The notes: a model not told the origin generated them from the sequence alone. A DNA stretch of 64,000 bases from Macrosoma leucophasiata (GCA_036365455.1 JAWQUS010000022.1:2356001-2420000); one strand, 5' to 3'; counted from the stretch's first letter, positions 9,787 through 19,361 are shown. Translations and numbers: made by a program.

Positions 9787-11130
9787 TATGATAGATAGAT
9801 ATTATTTATTTAAAGACTAAAGATAATATGAAATATGTATGCAAGTTAATATTAAGTATCTAATAATTGTAGGTAAATAAATTTGTCAGCAATAGAAATG
9901 TAGTCTCACACCATACATCAATACCAAGGCAATTAAATAGCTGAAAGCCATATTTAACCTGAAACACTTAGGAACTATTATACAAAAAAGAGTGTGGAAA
10001 ATGTAATTGGTATATAGCCAACTATTAACACAAACAGTGAGTTCGATTTTAATTAATATTATTGCTATCATTACTACAGCTAAAAACACGGTTACAATCA
10101 TTGATTGAGCGAATCCAGAATGTTTTGGTACCATCCGTTTTTTTAGTAAGTATACGCCCTTGTTTGACCCAAGTGTACTTCCAGTCCATTTTATTGGCAG
10201 CTCCTCTCGCCTGGTAAAATAATAACTTGTTAGCTTTAGTGAGCCTCTCGTTTATGTAAAAGCGTTGGGTGAGCCCCGGGATTCCAAGCCCCTCGGATGT
10301 AACACCTCGATGCTGTCGTGCGCTTCGCAGTAGCTCATCCCGAAGTTCTCGTCTCGCAAGCCTAGCTACGATGCGTCGTTCTCTTGGAGGAAAGTCACCC
10401 GAGCGTTCTACGCGGGGCCCCGCACGCTCGGCGAAAATGATTTCGTGCGGTCTTAGGGTCACTCCATGCTTTGCAGCGACAAGACAAACTATGTGAGTCG
10501 TATTTTCTCCTTTCACCTCTTGCAAGTTCGCTATTTCAATATCCGAACTGAAGGCTTCCTGCTCCCGGTCGTTCAATTCAAGCTTGAGCTGGGCCACGGT
10601 GCTCTCTAATTTGGCGAAATCGCTCTCCGACATGTCAACAACTTGCTTATTCTCAAGCTGTTCCAGACGGACCTCCACTTTCTCGATCCGCTTGTTGCAC
10701 TCTGCCACCGACGAACGCAGCTCCACCACCTCTCGGCGATACTCTCGGAGCTCATCTCTGACTTCACGCATTTCGCTCCTGAGGTATCTAATCTCCTGGA
10801 TCAAATCCAAAGAGGAAAGTTGAGCAGATGGTGGAAGTGGACTATTTAGGTCATCAGTATCCACGAATTCATCGCAGTAGTCGTCGTCTTGATTATAGTG
10901 ATCAGGCATCTTCGTAGGCAGCGTAGGCTTACATATTGTAGATGTTTGTTTTTTACAGGTTGCACATTTCCAATTAGGACTAACAGCTCCTGAGGATGGC
11001 AGCGCCATACACGCTTTATGGTACGGAGTCTTGCATTTTGCGCATTTAGCGGCATCTGTTGCGGAAATGAATTTGCCGCACGCACCGCATTGCAGCGAGT
11101 TACAAATAGAAAAATCAATGTAATTTCAAC
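9787..11130 (-). mobile_element. ORF1-only LINE, minus strand
   Basis: On the minus strand this begins with a PHD-like finger at about 11105-10960, contains one ORF1, and ends at an AATAAATAATATC signal with a TATCTATC microsatellite at 9787-9815. The about 250 bp after the ORF1 stop contain no endonuclease or RT motifs, so ORF2 is absent. Likely a CR1-like family, because its ORF1 carries a PHD-type finger; this is inference. Confidence 0.65.
10049..11008 (-). CDS. LINE ORF1 protein (zinc finger, coiled coil, basic C-terminus)
   Basis: 319 codons from the first ATG in frame. Reading on upstream in the same frame to about 11105 adds a cysteine/histidine cluster (CGAC, CAKC, YHKAC, then WKCATC inside the ORF), which resembles a PHD-type zinc finger. 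The annotated ATG therefore lies inside the finger and the element may be 5'-truncated, since a stop occurs just before it in frame. Residues about 65-155 are rich in E, R, L and K with heptad spacing and should form a coiled coil. Residues about 160-300 hold the conserved C-terminal domain expected to bind RNA (ending DGTKTFWIRSINDC). ORF1 proteins of this kind coat the LINE RNA and help target-primed reverse transcription. The frame is open throughout, which suggests a recent insertion or function without ORF2. No ORF2 follows. Confidence 0.7.
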   Translation of the reverse strand: MALPSSGAVSPNWKCATCKKQTSTICKPTLPTKMPDHYNQDDDYCDEFVDTDDLNSPLPPSAQLSSLDLIQEIRYLRSEMREVRDELREYRREVVELRSSVAECNKRIEKVEVRLEQLENKQVVDMSESDFAKLESTVAQLKLELNDREQEAFSSDIEIANLQEVKGENTTHIVCLVAAKHGVTLRPHEIIFAERAGPRVERSGDFPPRERRIVARLARRELRDELLRSARQHRGVTSEGLGIPGLTQRFYINERLTKANKLLFYQARGAANKMDWKYTWVKQGRILTKKTDGTKTFWIRSINDCNRVFSCSNDSNNIN

Positions 11131-11349
11131 TTTGTTACTTTTACGAAAATTTAGTATACATTTGAAAGGATCATGTCCTAGACATTGATTTGCTCAAAAA
11201 TAATAGCATAATTTTCAAGGTCAAACAGCTGTGGAATCTTTGGTATATCTAGAACATTATCCGGAATTCTTAATACTTAATTCACTGGAATACAAAACGC
11301 CTCTTACTTCTAACAGTATACTAAGTAATACTTGAAATTTATTTATATA

Positions 11350-11952
11350 CGGCCCATCTGCTGCTTCAGGGATTAAACTTCATTCCAGAGAGGTAGAAAT
11401 ATTTGAAACATCTGAATTAAAATCGAATCTAAGGTTGTGATGGTTGTGATTCACAACACGCTGAGTTTGTTCGGTAGCGGAGTTCTTCTCAGTAGTGCCT
11501 ACACTTCGAACTCTGCTAAGTGAATGACTATGACGAACAGATTTTTCTTTTTCGATCGAAATTTTTTGATAATTTACATATGTATCGGTTCGGTTTAATT
11601 TTATCATTAATGGACTTATTACACGGCACGGTATTCAGGGTACGATAGCAAGGGTCAGGGTAGTGTAATAACATTTAGGGAGTTAGGGCCCTAATTAGGG
11701 CGACGGGAGCGGCCCGTGTATTTGTACCGGTGATTGAGTTAGGGCGCTGTCGACCGGGTAGTGTAATAAACAGCACGCGGCGCGAGGCTACGCCCATCCT
11801 TTCTGCCGGACCCTGAATACCGTGTCGTGTAATAGCCTTTTAAATTGGTATTCATTAATACCTATTGGATTATTATTATAAGTCGTTCACTATAGGTAGC
11901 TTGTAACCCGACAATGCAAAAGTGTCCTTGTAGACCAATTTGAATTGAATTT
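11350..11952 (+). mobile_element. LINE E 3' end, split by MITE Q1
   Basis: Sequence matches, in the opposite orientation, the copy at 56686-56985: ATCTGTTCGTCAT-type and GCATTGTCGGGTTA-type blocks occur in reverse complement. The right end GACCAATTTGAATTGAATTTTG looks like a short-repeat LINE tail. MITE Q1 interrupts it at 11613-11845. The 75-codon minus ORF at 11380-11607 is antisense to the inferred LINE direction. Confidence 0.6.
11613..11845. mobile_element. MITE Q1 with terminal inverted repeats
   Basis: Ends ACTTATTACACGGCACGGTA and its partner TACCGTGTCGTGTAATAG form inverted repeats of about 25 bp including TATTCAGGGT. Internal blocks TTAGGGCCCTAATTAGGG and GCGCTGTCGACC recur in the copy at 47507-47932. 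Class unknown; non-coding. Confidence 0.8.
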
Positions 11953-11953
11953 T

Positions 11954-12078
11954 GAAGACCACACTACGACTTTACTTTTAGCAAAGTTTGCTTAGAACTG
12001 TAAGTACAGGAGTTTTGACATTTCTAAGCGTACTTTGCTCAAAGTAAAGTCGTAGTGCGGTCTGTGAGTCTCACCCTA
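11954..12078. mobile_element. MITE P1 (palindromic, partly eroded)
   Basis: Left arm CACTACGACTTTACTTTTAG and right arm AAAGTAAAGTCGTAGTGCGG fold on each other. Intact relatives at 14019, 27207 and 60086. Confidence 0.75.
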
Positions 12079-12171
12079 AAAATAACATTTTCAAATCTTT
12101 TTTAAAATATTTTAAATCCTCAACCTTAAATTATTATTTCAAAGTTGTTTGACCTTTTTATTAAAATAATA

Positions 12172-12529
12172 TAATAATCGCGACCCATTGTACGTCCCGC
12201 TGCTGGGCACTAGTCTCTCCCCTTTTTGGGGGTAGGCCTGGAGCTAACTCCATCACGCTGCTCCAATGCGGATTGGTGGAGGTGGGTGGGTTAGTGGCCA
12301 ACCCGCTGTCGGATGTTTTCAAACCACCCATAAGGCCTCCGACAAGGTTTAACGACTGCTATCCATTGATAGCAACCGGGACCGACGGCTTAACGTGCCC
12401 TCCGAAGCACGAAAACGCGCATTTAATTTGCCACTAGCGGTCACCCATCACACTACCCGACCGCGACCGTATTGCTTAACCGAGTATATCGCTTACGATC
12501 TACTCCAGCCGCTGGGCCATGCGCGCTTG
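12172..12529 (-). mobile_element. 5S-SINE, full copy, minus strand
   Basis: Left end CCATTGTACGTCCCGCTGCT (3' tail), right end GCTGGGCCATGCGCGC (5' head). The reverse of GATGGGTGACCGC is present at about 12440. Preceded by an ATAATAAT tail. Confidence 0.8.
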
Positions 12530-12697
12530 TACCTTTTTATTGTCAAAATTTCACTATAACCCTTTTTGCACTTCACGTTCACCTTAAACTCATTTTCCAT
12601 GTTACGCAATTTGAAAATTAAATAGAGTCAAACGTACACCACTCATTAATGGTGATATCTGTTCATTAGTGATGCGTAAGTTATTAGTGTTCAGTCA

Positions 12698-13492
12698 TTG
12701 AGTGCAGTTATATGGTCTCCACATGAGCAAAAATACATCACAATGTTGGAAAGGCTTCAAAATAAATTTGTGAGATACTTATATTTTAGACTCTATGGTG
12801 TATATCCTGCCTATCCACTCACATATCCAACTTTATTTGTTCTAGGGATGGTCGGGTATAATAAACTGATAGTAAGAAGGGAATTTGCTCTAGTTTTATA
12901 TATCGGTAACTGCCTCGGTAGCCTAGTGGTAGCAGGCCACTACTACTACGCTGAGGTCCTGGGTTAGATTCCCGGGTAGGGGGTTATCAGAGATGATGGT
13001 GTAAAGTCCATTATCTCTGGTTCTATTGGGATTTTTCCATTTTCTGGAAATTTCCCAGTACCTTGAAGTTTGGTAATGTGCCCGGAGATGTCAACAGGCT
13101 CGCCACCTGTTACATGGGCCAAAAACGTAACCGGCGAATCGTGGGTGTTTGCATGTATGATTGAATGCATGCATTTACCTCTGCCTACCCCTTCGGGGAT
13201 TACAGGCGTGAAGTTAAGTTTTTTTTTTATATATCTTTAAATTATTGAGAGGCAAAGTATATAATACCAACTTACTTGGTGAAATAAATATATATGTGCC
13301 AGATAAATACATATGGAGACGTAGTATGCCAGCATTGCTGGCCATACCACGTTGTCGGACAAAACTGCTACAAGAGGCACCTCTGACGCGGAGTCTTCGC
13401 ACTATGAATCTCATTGCTAGAGATATAGATATATTCACTTGTTCTCTGAGTGAATTTACGAAGGTAGCTTTAGGTGTCATTAGTTATAAGTA
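12698..13492 (+). pseudogene. LINE J: C-terminal part of RT ORF, split by SINE C
   Basis: Codons from 12698 to 12904 read VIWSPHEQKYITMLERLQNK, the conserved segment after the RT domain in Jockey/CR1-group LINEs (W-P-x-x-x-x-x-x-x-x-L-E-x-x-Q-x-x-F). After the SINE C insertion (12905-13224) the same frame resumes at 13236 with a stretch containing YVPDKY, IPRCRTKLLQEAPLTRSL, typical of the extreme C-terminus, and stops at about 13492. Deleting the SINE and one 11-bp repeat restores one frame, so the LINE was intact at this point before the insertion. The start of the ORF is missing (5'-truncated). Not functional as it stands. Confidence 0.8.
12905..13224 (+). mobile_element. SINE C, full copy, with target-site duplication
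   Basis: tRNA-derived head at about 12910-12980: A-box TAGCCTAGTGGTAGCAGG and B-box GGTTAGATTCC (a one-base change from the usual GGTTCGATTCC). Tail CTCTGCCTACCCCTTCGGGG then GCGTGAAGTTAAG. Flanked by TTTTATATATC at 12894-12904 and 13225-13235. Confidence 0.92.
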
Positions 13493-13735
13493 ATGCAATA
13501 CAATTAGCAATCATACTTAATTGAATAAATTGGAATTATATCAATATGTTATTGTATGTTAATGTAATTTAATTTTATAATGTTTTTTGAAATTATATAA
13601 TGTATTTTAATCTATTTTAATTGTGAATGTATTTTAATCTTTAAAATAATATCTATTGCTTGTCTATCGCATTGGGTAGCCACCTGTAAGGATAGATTTA
13701 AGTTTGTGAAATAAATAAATAAATAAATAAATTAG
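13493..13735 (+). mobile_element. LINE J 3' UTR with AAAT tail
   Basis: AT-rich sequence following the LINE J stop, ending with ATAAATAAATAAATAAATAA, a short tandem tail of the type found on CR1/Jockey-group LINEs. Confidence 0.65.
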
Positions 13736-13822
13736 GAATAATTTGCGTACACAAGACCAAGATTAAGTTCAATTACAGACGTCTGCTTGTTTGGCAATTT
13801 CATTGACATAAAAAGGATATTT

Positions 13823-14240
13823 TACTGGTGGTAGTTCCATCGTTGGTGCTCGAGGGCGTAAGCTCCACCGCATTATCTTATTTATCTGCCGTTTCAAATG
13901 CTAGTGTTCAGCACTATCGTGTTCCGGTTAGATGGTAAAGTATGGCCCCGTAATAACTAACATAGAGACAAAACAACGGCCCCAGGAAAGGTAACGCATC
14001 TGCATTTTGACCTTGGTCTAATGGTGAGATTCACAGACCGCACTACGAGTTTACTTTGGGCAAAGTATGCTTCGAACTGTCAGTACAGTATGGGATTTGA
14101 CAGTTCGAAGCGTACTTTGCTTGAAAGTAAAGTCGTAGTGCGGTCTGTGAATCTCGCCCTTAGTGTGGGTGTCTATAGCCTGCAGTCATCACTTAACATC
14201 AATGTGAACTGCATGCTTATTTGCCACTTCCATTACATAA
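13823..14240 (+). mobile_element. SINE A copy, split by MITE P2
   Basis: Head ACTGGTGGTAGTTCC at the left and CCACTTCCATTACATAA at the right, with the MITE at 14019-14162 breaking the GGTCTTTGTGTGGG block. Confidence 0.85.
14019..14162. mobile_element. MITE P2, palindromic, inserted in SINE A
   Basis: Arms GGTGAGATTCACAGACCGCA and its complement meet around a TACAGTATGGG centre. About 55-bp arms, so the whole element is a hairpin in single-stranded form. Confidence 0.88.
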
Positions 14241-14256
14241 AGCAAATAATAACTAA

Positions 14257-14335
14257 GGTGACAGGGGCATCTGCATTATGACCTCTGGTCTTTGTGTTAG
14301 TATGTATAGGCTGCAGTCATCATTTAACATCATTG
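14257..14335 (+). mobile_element. SINE A 3' fragment
   Basis: CTGCATTATGACCTCTGG to CAGTCATCATTTAACATC, then truncated by SINE D sequence. Confidence 0.7.
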
Positions 14336-14339
14336 TATA

Positions 14340-14402
14340 CAACGGCACCCACGACACGGGTTTATACCTACTGTGGGGCTGTGAGTGTAAGGGCATTTTA
14401 TT
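14340..14402 (+). mobile_element. SINE D 3' fragment
   Basis: AACGGCACCCACGACACGGG to GGGGCTGTGAGTGTAAGG, the end of the SINE D body. Confidence 0.7.
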
Positions 14403-14404
14403 TA

Positions 14405-15040
14405 TTACTAGCGGACCGCCCCGGCTTCGCGCGGGTGCAATGTTACCTACCCTCTCCTATTCGTCTTAGCGTGATGATTATAACGTAACTTCACGCCTGT
14501 AATCCCCGAAGGGGTAGGCAGAGGTAAATGCATGCATTGAAGGATACATGCAAACACCCACGATTCGCCGGTTACGTTTTGGCCCATATGACAGGTAGCG
14601 AGCCTGTTGACATCTCCGGGCACATTACCATACTTCGAGGTACTGAGAAATTTCCAGAATATGGAAAAATCCCAATAGAACCAGAGATAAAGGACTTGGA
14701 CTTGGACTCGTTATCTCTGATAATCCCCTACCCGGGAATCGAACCCAGGACCTCAGCGTAGTAGTAATGGCCTGCTACCACTAGGCGTGATGATTATTGA
14801 TATAGCCTAAAGCCTTCCTCGATATCTTTTATAGTTGGTTGATTTTTTACACCTTGTGTCTGAAAAACCCAAATATCTTACGGTACCCTATTATTTCCAA
14901 AATAAAATATAGCCTATGTTACGCGTGGATAATGTCGCTTTCGAATTGTGAAAGATTTTTTATAACCAGTCCAGTAGTTTTTAAGCCTATTCAATACAAC
15001 CAAACAAACAAAGTTTTTCTCTTTATAATATTAGTATAAA
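14405..15040 (-). mobile_element. Helitron-like element, split by SINE C
   Basis: Left terminus ACTAGCGGACCGCCCCGGCT (reverse of the 3' end) and body parts on both sides of the SINE C at 14482-14784. The right part runs from ATATAGCCTAAAGCCTTCC to CCTATTCAATACAACCAAAC and TTTATAATATTAGTATA. Confidence 0.8.
14482..14784 (-). mobile_element. SINE C inserted in a Helitron, with 13-bp target duplication
   Basis: Minus-strand SINE C from the reverse of GCGTGAAGTTA to the reverse of CCTAGTGGTAGCAGGCC. The first dozen bases of the head are missing. GCGTGATGATTAT occurs at 14469-14481 and 14785-14797. The B box reads GAATCGAACCC in reverse. The 77-codon ORF over it is repeat shadow. Confidence 0.92.
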
Positions 15041-15061
15041 TTGAATGCATATTTTCATAGA

Positions 15062-15095
15062 TATTCATCTCTCCCTATAGGGATTACAGGCGTGC
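15062..15095 (+). mobile_element. SINE C tail fragment
   Basis: CTCTCCCTATAGGGATTACAG GCGTG only. Confidence 0.5.
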
Positions 15096-15128
15096 AGTTG
15101 TGTTTTTTTAAGTCAATTTTTCGCTATC

Positions 15129-15352
15129 GCAACACCGCGGACACTCCACCAAAATTCCATACAAACGCTTCATTTGGTCTCTATTACACAGACATCAATC
15201 AGTGACGTGTATTTACACGTGCACCTGTGTGCGTAGCACGTAGAAAATACCAACCGTCGCCCATAAGAGGGGAGGAGGTTGGGTGATGCGGGGAAATCAG
15301 GCGGGACGTCGAAGTGTCCATTCTATACGTAGCATTATTACATATTCTCTGC
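15129..15352 (+). repeat. Family B copy
   Basis: CCGCGGACACTCCACC to ACGTAGCATTATTACATATTC, complete by comparison with the other copies. Confidence 0.8.
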
Positions 15353-15544
15353 CATCGGTTAGTTTTATGTTCAGTAGGAGATTTTCCTGTATGTATCTTT
15401 CGACATAGTTATAAATTCGTCCTGTCACTTTGTCACTATCGATCGATACCGGATAAGGATTTTTGGTCCAATTAAACCAGTACTAACTCGCTAGGGAAGC
15501 TAATGATTATAATATTAAGCATATCGATATTTCTGAAAAAACTT

Positions 15545-15650
15545 TTTTTTTATGTAGTAAAAGTGGAAAACAAGCATGCAGTTCACATTGATGTTAAATG
15601 ATGGCTGCAGCCTGTAGACACCCACACATTGACCAGAGGTATAAATGCAA
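15545..15650 (-). mobile_element. SINE A 3' fragment, minus strand
   Basis: T-run, ATGTAGTAAAAGTGG and GATGTTAAATGATGGCTGCAG; the 5' half is absent. Confidence 0.8.
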
Positions 15651-15829
15651 ATAATATACCTGACTCAATAAAATCCTGTAAAACGTTATCATTGTATAAA
15701 AAAAATTAAAGAAACATATCACCAATAGTACTCGTATATTTCAAAACAGTCCGCCGATTACTGAAATATAAATGTTAAATAATAATTATGCTATATTTTA
15801 TTTAAAAGAAAAATGGAAAGAAAAAATTG

Positions 15830-15903
15830 ACTTCAGGCGAGACTCGAACTCGCGGCCTACTGGGAATCTAGTCTAGCCGCTCTTCCAATTGAGCTACTGA
15901 AGT
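15830..15903 (-). tRNA. tRNA-like unit 1 of locus A (probably a pseudo-tRNA)
   Basis: 74 nt. Acceptor strands ACTTCAG and CTGAAGT pair fully; A box TAGCTCAATTGGAAGAGC; T-arm GCGAG TTCGAGT CTCGC pairs fully. The anticodon arm is CTAGA/CCCAG with two mismatches; the loop CTAGATT would give AGA (Ser), but the long variable arm of tRNA-Ser is absent. A T-run follows on the minus strand. Likely transcribed by Pol III if active; role as a tRNA doubtful. Confidence 0.55.
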
Positions 15904-16135
15904 CCTGCCCGATTTGTCAAATCTTTCCTTCACATTTATTGCATTGCTTTATGGTAGCAGCAGCGCCATCTATTGCCAACTATGCTAGTTAGGCAACCGA
16001 TATAATAGACTTTGCAGTTTATTGAATATCGTAAAGAAGTCGCTTTTACCCTTAATAATTGTTTTATATTATTTCGCATTAACACATGCTTGTGAAATAT
16101 ATTTTATTTTAAAGAAAAATGGAAAGAAAAATTTG

Positions 16136-16209
16136 ACTTCAGGCGAGACTCGAACTCGCGGCCTACTGGGAATCTAGTCCAGCCGCTCTTCCAATTGAGC
16201 TACTGAAGC
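16136..16209 (-). tRNA. tRNA-like unit 2 of locus A (probably a pseudo-tRNA)
   Basis: Same fold as unit 1. One acceptor pair is changed at the first base (GCTTCAG against CTGAAGT). Anticodon stem CTGGA/CCCAG with one mismatch. Followed by AAATTTTTCTTTCC on the minus strand, a possible Pol III stop. Confidence 0.55.
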
Positions 16210-16456
16210 CCTGCCCGATTTGTCAAATCTTTCCTTCACATTTATTGCATTGCTTTATGGTAGCAGCAGCGCCATCTATTGCCAACTATGCTAGTTAGGC
16301 AGTCTTTCCATTTTTCTTTAAAATAAAATATATTTCACAAGCATGTGTTAATGCGAAATAATATAAAATAATTATGTTATGTTACTAAGCTCAATGTAAG
16401 TGAACGATGTTCTTTTTGAGTTAATAAATGTCTTTAGGTAAACTAAACCTATGTGT

Positions 16457-16526
16457 TGCCAGTTGCCGCTCCTGAGGCCTAAGGTGTTATGACTCTGTGC
16501 CGAAAGTTACAGGGTACCGTACATTA
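16457..16526 (-). mobile_element. SINE A internal fragment, minus strand
   Basis: CCGCTCCTGAGGCCTAAGGT to GGGTACCGTACATTA only. Confidence 0.7.
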
Positions 16527-16716
16527 TTTTTTTTTTCACAACTTAAATCTTTCCTTACAGGCTACCCAATGCGACAGATAAGCAATATGTAATTATCATA
16601 AAATAGTTTTAATCCGTTTAGTCCTTCGCTGATTTAACATTCTTCCTCATTTTCATGCCTTTTTTTTCAAACTAGGTCCGGATGTTGATATTACAATATA
16701 ATACTAAGTAGTAAGT

Positions 16717-16972
16717 TAACTGCCTCGGTAGCCTAGTGGTAGCAGGCCACTACTACTACACTGAGGTTCTGGTTTCGATTCCCGGGTACGAGGTTATCAT
16801 AGATAATGGTGTAAAGTCCTTTATCTCTGGTTATATGGTAATTTTTCTATTTTCTGGAAATTTTCCAGTACCTCGAAGCGTACCGGCGAATCGTGGGTGT
16901 TTGCATGTATGCTTGAATGCATGCATTTACCTCTGCCTACCCCTTCGGGGATTACAGGCGTGATGTTAAGTT
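16717..16972 (+). mobile_element. SINE C with 12-bp target duplication
   Basis: Starts TAACTGCCTCGGTAGCC; B box GGTTTCGATTCC has an extra T. The middle region around GGGCACATTACC is deleted relative to 12905. Flanked by TAAGTAGTAAGT at 16705-16716 and 16973-16984. Confidence 0.9.
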
Positions 16973-17019
16973 TAAGTAGTAAGTATATTAATTCGTTCAG
17001 AAAAAAACCAGGCTAACAG

Positions 17020-17415
17020 CGAGTCGATTCTCTCTTGATAGATAGTATGGATTTTAGTATGTTTTTTTGGTATATCGATATACCGCCGTTTATCGCTACG
17101 ATATCTTCACATCCCTATTGTCTACGCGTCGGTATTAACGATGTTTTAATAGTAATTTCATTGCATTCTGTATGGAACAGGATGTGCATTAATTATACTG
17201 TACGTGTATTCATAAAATGTACAAAATTGGGTGAATAAAGACATAATTGGGTTTACGATGAATAAATTAATGATAAATCAGAGATAAACTGTAATGACTG
17301 GCACAGAGGCAAATTAGTGGCCTCGGGGACAGCCGAGATCGAAAAGCTTTCTAGAAGGATTTTTTTAAGGTGTTTGTTAGTAACCATTAGATAGATTTTA
17401 CCATATTCTGTTACC
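17020..17415. other. Unassigned sequence
   Basis: No repeat family or RNA gene recognised. The 67-codon plus frame at 17035 and the minus frame at 17253 show no known domain. Confidence 0.35.
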
Positions 17416-17419
17416 ATTT

Positions 17420-17828
17420 TACTGGTGGTAGAGCTCCAGTGACGGATAACGGACGGACGTGTTATGCCTCTGTGCCGGAAATTACAGGGCCGTACATTAC
17501 CACCTGAGCGGAACACGATAGTGCTGAACACTACCATTTAGCGGCAAGTAGGGTTGCCAGGCGTCCGGATAAAGCCGGACATAGTTAGGCCTTTTGACCT
17601 CGTGTCCGGTCAAAATATACGAAGTCCGGCTTTTGTTAGGCTTTTTACATTTCTTAAACGAGCGAGCGCCGAGCACAGGTGAACACTTCTATCGCGGGCG
17701 TCCGGCCTTTTTACCCAAACGTCCGGCTAATCTTGACGGTCTGTTCGGTTATTAGGTTCAGCGACCTGGCAACCCTAGCGGCAAGTATATTAGGTAATGC
17801 GGTGCCTACGCCCGCGAGATCTTAGTTT
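17420..17828 (-). mobile_element. SINE A, head-to-head rearranged and split by a hAT-type MITE
   Basis: 17420-17446 is a plus-strand SINE A head; from about 17460 the sequence is minus-strand SINE A (TTATGCCTCTGTGCCGG onward). The MITE at 17549-17777 breaks it at GCGGCAAG. Confidence 0.8.
17549..17777. mobile_element. hAT-type MITE, 229 bp, with 8-bp target duplication
   Basis: Terminal inverted repeats TAGGGTTGCCAGG and CCTGGCAACCCTA. Flanked by GCGGCAAG at 17541-17548 and 17778-17785. An 8-bp duplication with this kind of terminus is typical of the hAT superfamily. No transposase is encoded. Confidence 0.9.
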
Positions 17829-18153
17829 TTTAAAAATATGTATATGAAAGATATTTGGCCCGATATTAATAAAACGTATAAATCTCTGCCTATCCTTTCC
17901 GGTTTAGGTGTGAAGTTTAAAAAATATCTTCACACTTATATAGTAATGTCATGGATTATGCCATTGTAGTAAAATGAATGGTGACCTTCCGAACGCCCAC
18001 TTCTTCGCGAATACGGACATACAATTAATGGAATCGGATTTTGCATGATAAAGTAGGGTTGTCACATACATTTGCATACATATAAAAATATATAAAAATA
18101 AATAAAATTTGAAGTGTCTGTTTGTAATACAAAAATAATCGCTTTATACTAAT

Positions 18154-18300
18154 CTCCTTATTTATAAACGTATTTTAACTAAAGTGTTGCTAATATCTCC
18201 TTTGTCTTTTTCTATCCTGCACATTTGACAACACAACTGACAAAGTCAAAGCATTCTATAGCTAAAACGTATCTAATGTACATTTATGAATAAGGGGGTA
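18154..18300. mobile_element. MITE Z1
   Basis: CTCCTTATTTATAAACG at the left, TTTATGAATAAGGGGGT at the right; internal TCCTTTGTCTTTTTCTATCC. See the Z family finding. Confidence 0.88.
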
Positions 18301-18310
18301 AATTCATAAA

Positions 18311-18530
18311 TGCCACTAAATGGTAGTGTTCAGCACTAACGTGTTCCGGTCAGGTGGTAATGTATGGTCCTGTAATTTCCGGCACAGAGGCATAACACCT
18401 TAGGCCTCAGGAGTGGTGACGCATCTGCATTTCGACCTTGGTCTTTCTGTGGGTGTCTATAGGCTGCAGTCATCACTTAACATCAATGTGAACTGCAAGC
18501 TTGATTGCCAGTTCCATTGCATAAAAAAAA
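18311..18530 (+). mobile_element. SINE A, 5'-truncated
   Basis: Starts at GCCACTAAATGGTAGTG and runs to CCATTGCATAAAAAAAA. Confidence 0.85.
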
Positions 18531-18801
18531 TACGAGTAGGTAAACACCAAAACAATATTTATTACACGTTTTGGTCTCTGTCTGTCTGTTTGTTCTAGCT
18601 AATCTCGGGAACGGCTGAATCAATTTTGACGGGACTTTCACTGGCAAATAGCTCACGTAATAAGGAGAAACTAAGCTTAACTTTATGAATTATATTATAT
18701 TAGCCTGTCCCCACGACTTCGGCCGCGTAGATACTGTACAATAATTTTGATAAATTCTACGCGGACGAAGTCACGGACACGGCTACTTTATATAATAAAT
18801 T

Positions 18802-19069
18802 CACTGGTGGTAGAGTTCCAGACGGACTCGAGGGCGTAGGCGGTAGTATGCGGTAGTCCGCATTGCCTAATCTATCTGCTGGCAAATGGTAGTGTTCAGC
18901 ACTATCGTTTTCCAGTTTGATGGTTATACGGATCCGTAATAACTTGGTTTCAGGGGTGGCAACGCATCTGCATTTTGATCTCTGATTTTTGAGTAGATGT
19001 CTATAGGCTGCAGTCATCACTTAACATCAATGTGAGATGCATGCTTGTTTGCCACCTTCATTACATAAA
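18802..19069 (+). mobile_element. SINE A, diverged full copy
   Basis: ACTGGTGGTAGAGTTCC to CACCTTCATTACATAA; carries a local duplication GGCGGTAGTATGCGGTAG. Confidence 0.85.
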
Positions 19070-19361
19070 TGTCAAATTTCTTATAACTCAGCGTTATTTT
19101 TATCTCTAGCAGAAAATGTATGAGTAATTTTACAATACGTTTGAACTTGTATTAAAAGAAAACTATTTTTTTTATAAAGTCAAATTGGACAGTGACAACC
19201 CTATTTTAAAAAGATGTAAACAAAGGCACGTAAGAACACTGTAATGTCGTATTGATTACGAGGTTATTGAATACTACAATTCCCTAATGTTTATTGATTT
19301 GAGATTGAATATTGTCATCTCTTTATGTTACGTAGGGTGTAATATAAAAACAACATAATCC

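Larger units (their letters stand above)
15791..16366 (-). mobile_element. tRNA-carrying inverted-repeat retroelement, locus A
   Basis: 576 bp flanked by AATAATTATG at 15781-15790 and 16367-16376. On the minus strand it starts with ATTTCGCATTAACACATGCT-type sequence at about 16330-16360 (reverse on plus) and has two units, each with GGCGCTGCTGCTACC, a 74-nt tRNA-like sequence and a pyrimidine-rich end. The arm TTTAAAGAAAAATGGAAAG occurs in both orientations, giving long inverted repeats. Same architecture as 25622-26188 in opposite orientation. No protein is encoded. Confidence 0.8.
18085..18790 (+). mobile_element. Helitron-like element carrying MITE Z1 and a SINE A
   Basis: 5' part at 18085-18153 (AAATAAATAAAATTTGAAG, ATAATCGCTTTATACTAA) and 3' part at 18535-18790 (AACACCAAAACAAT, GGGAACGGCTG, GCGGACGAAGTCACGGACAC). 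Their order matches the uninterrupted copy at 19362-19666. Confidence 0.75.

Noticed and set aside
11380..11607. Possible conserved peptide EKEKSVRH...TTEKNSATEQTQRV shared with 56821-56968
   Set aside because: The shared frame is antisense to the LINE direction inferred from the tandem tail, so it is more likely plain nucleotide similarity. It would become interesting if the LINE direction is wrong.
15830..15903. Functional tRNA-Ser(AGA)
   Set aside because: The loop gives AGA, but the long variable arm of tRNA-Ser is missing and the anticodon stem has mismatches; kept only as tRNA-like.
18054..19205. A hAT element spanning TAGGGTTGTCAC at 18054 and GTGACAACCCTA at 19194
   Set aside because: The ends match, but the flanking 8 bp do not agree, so it may be coincidence or an eroded element.
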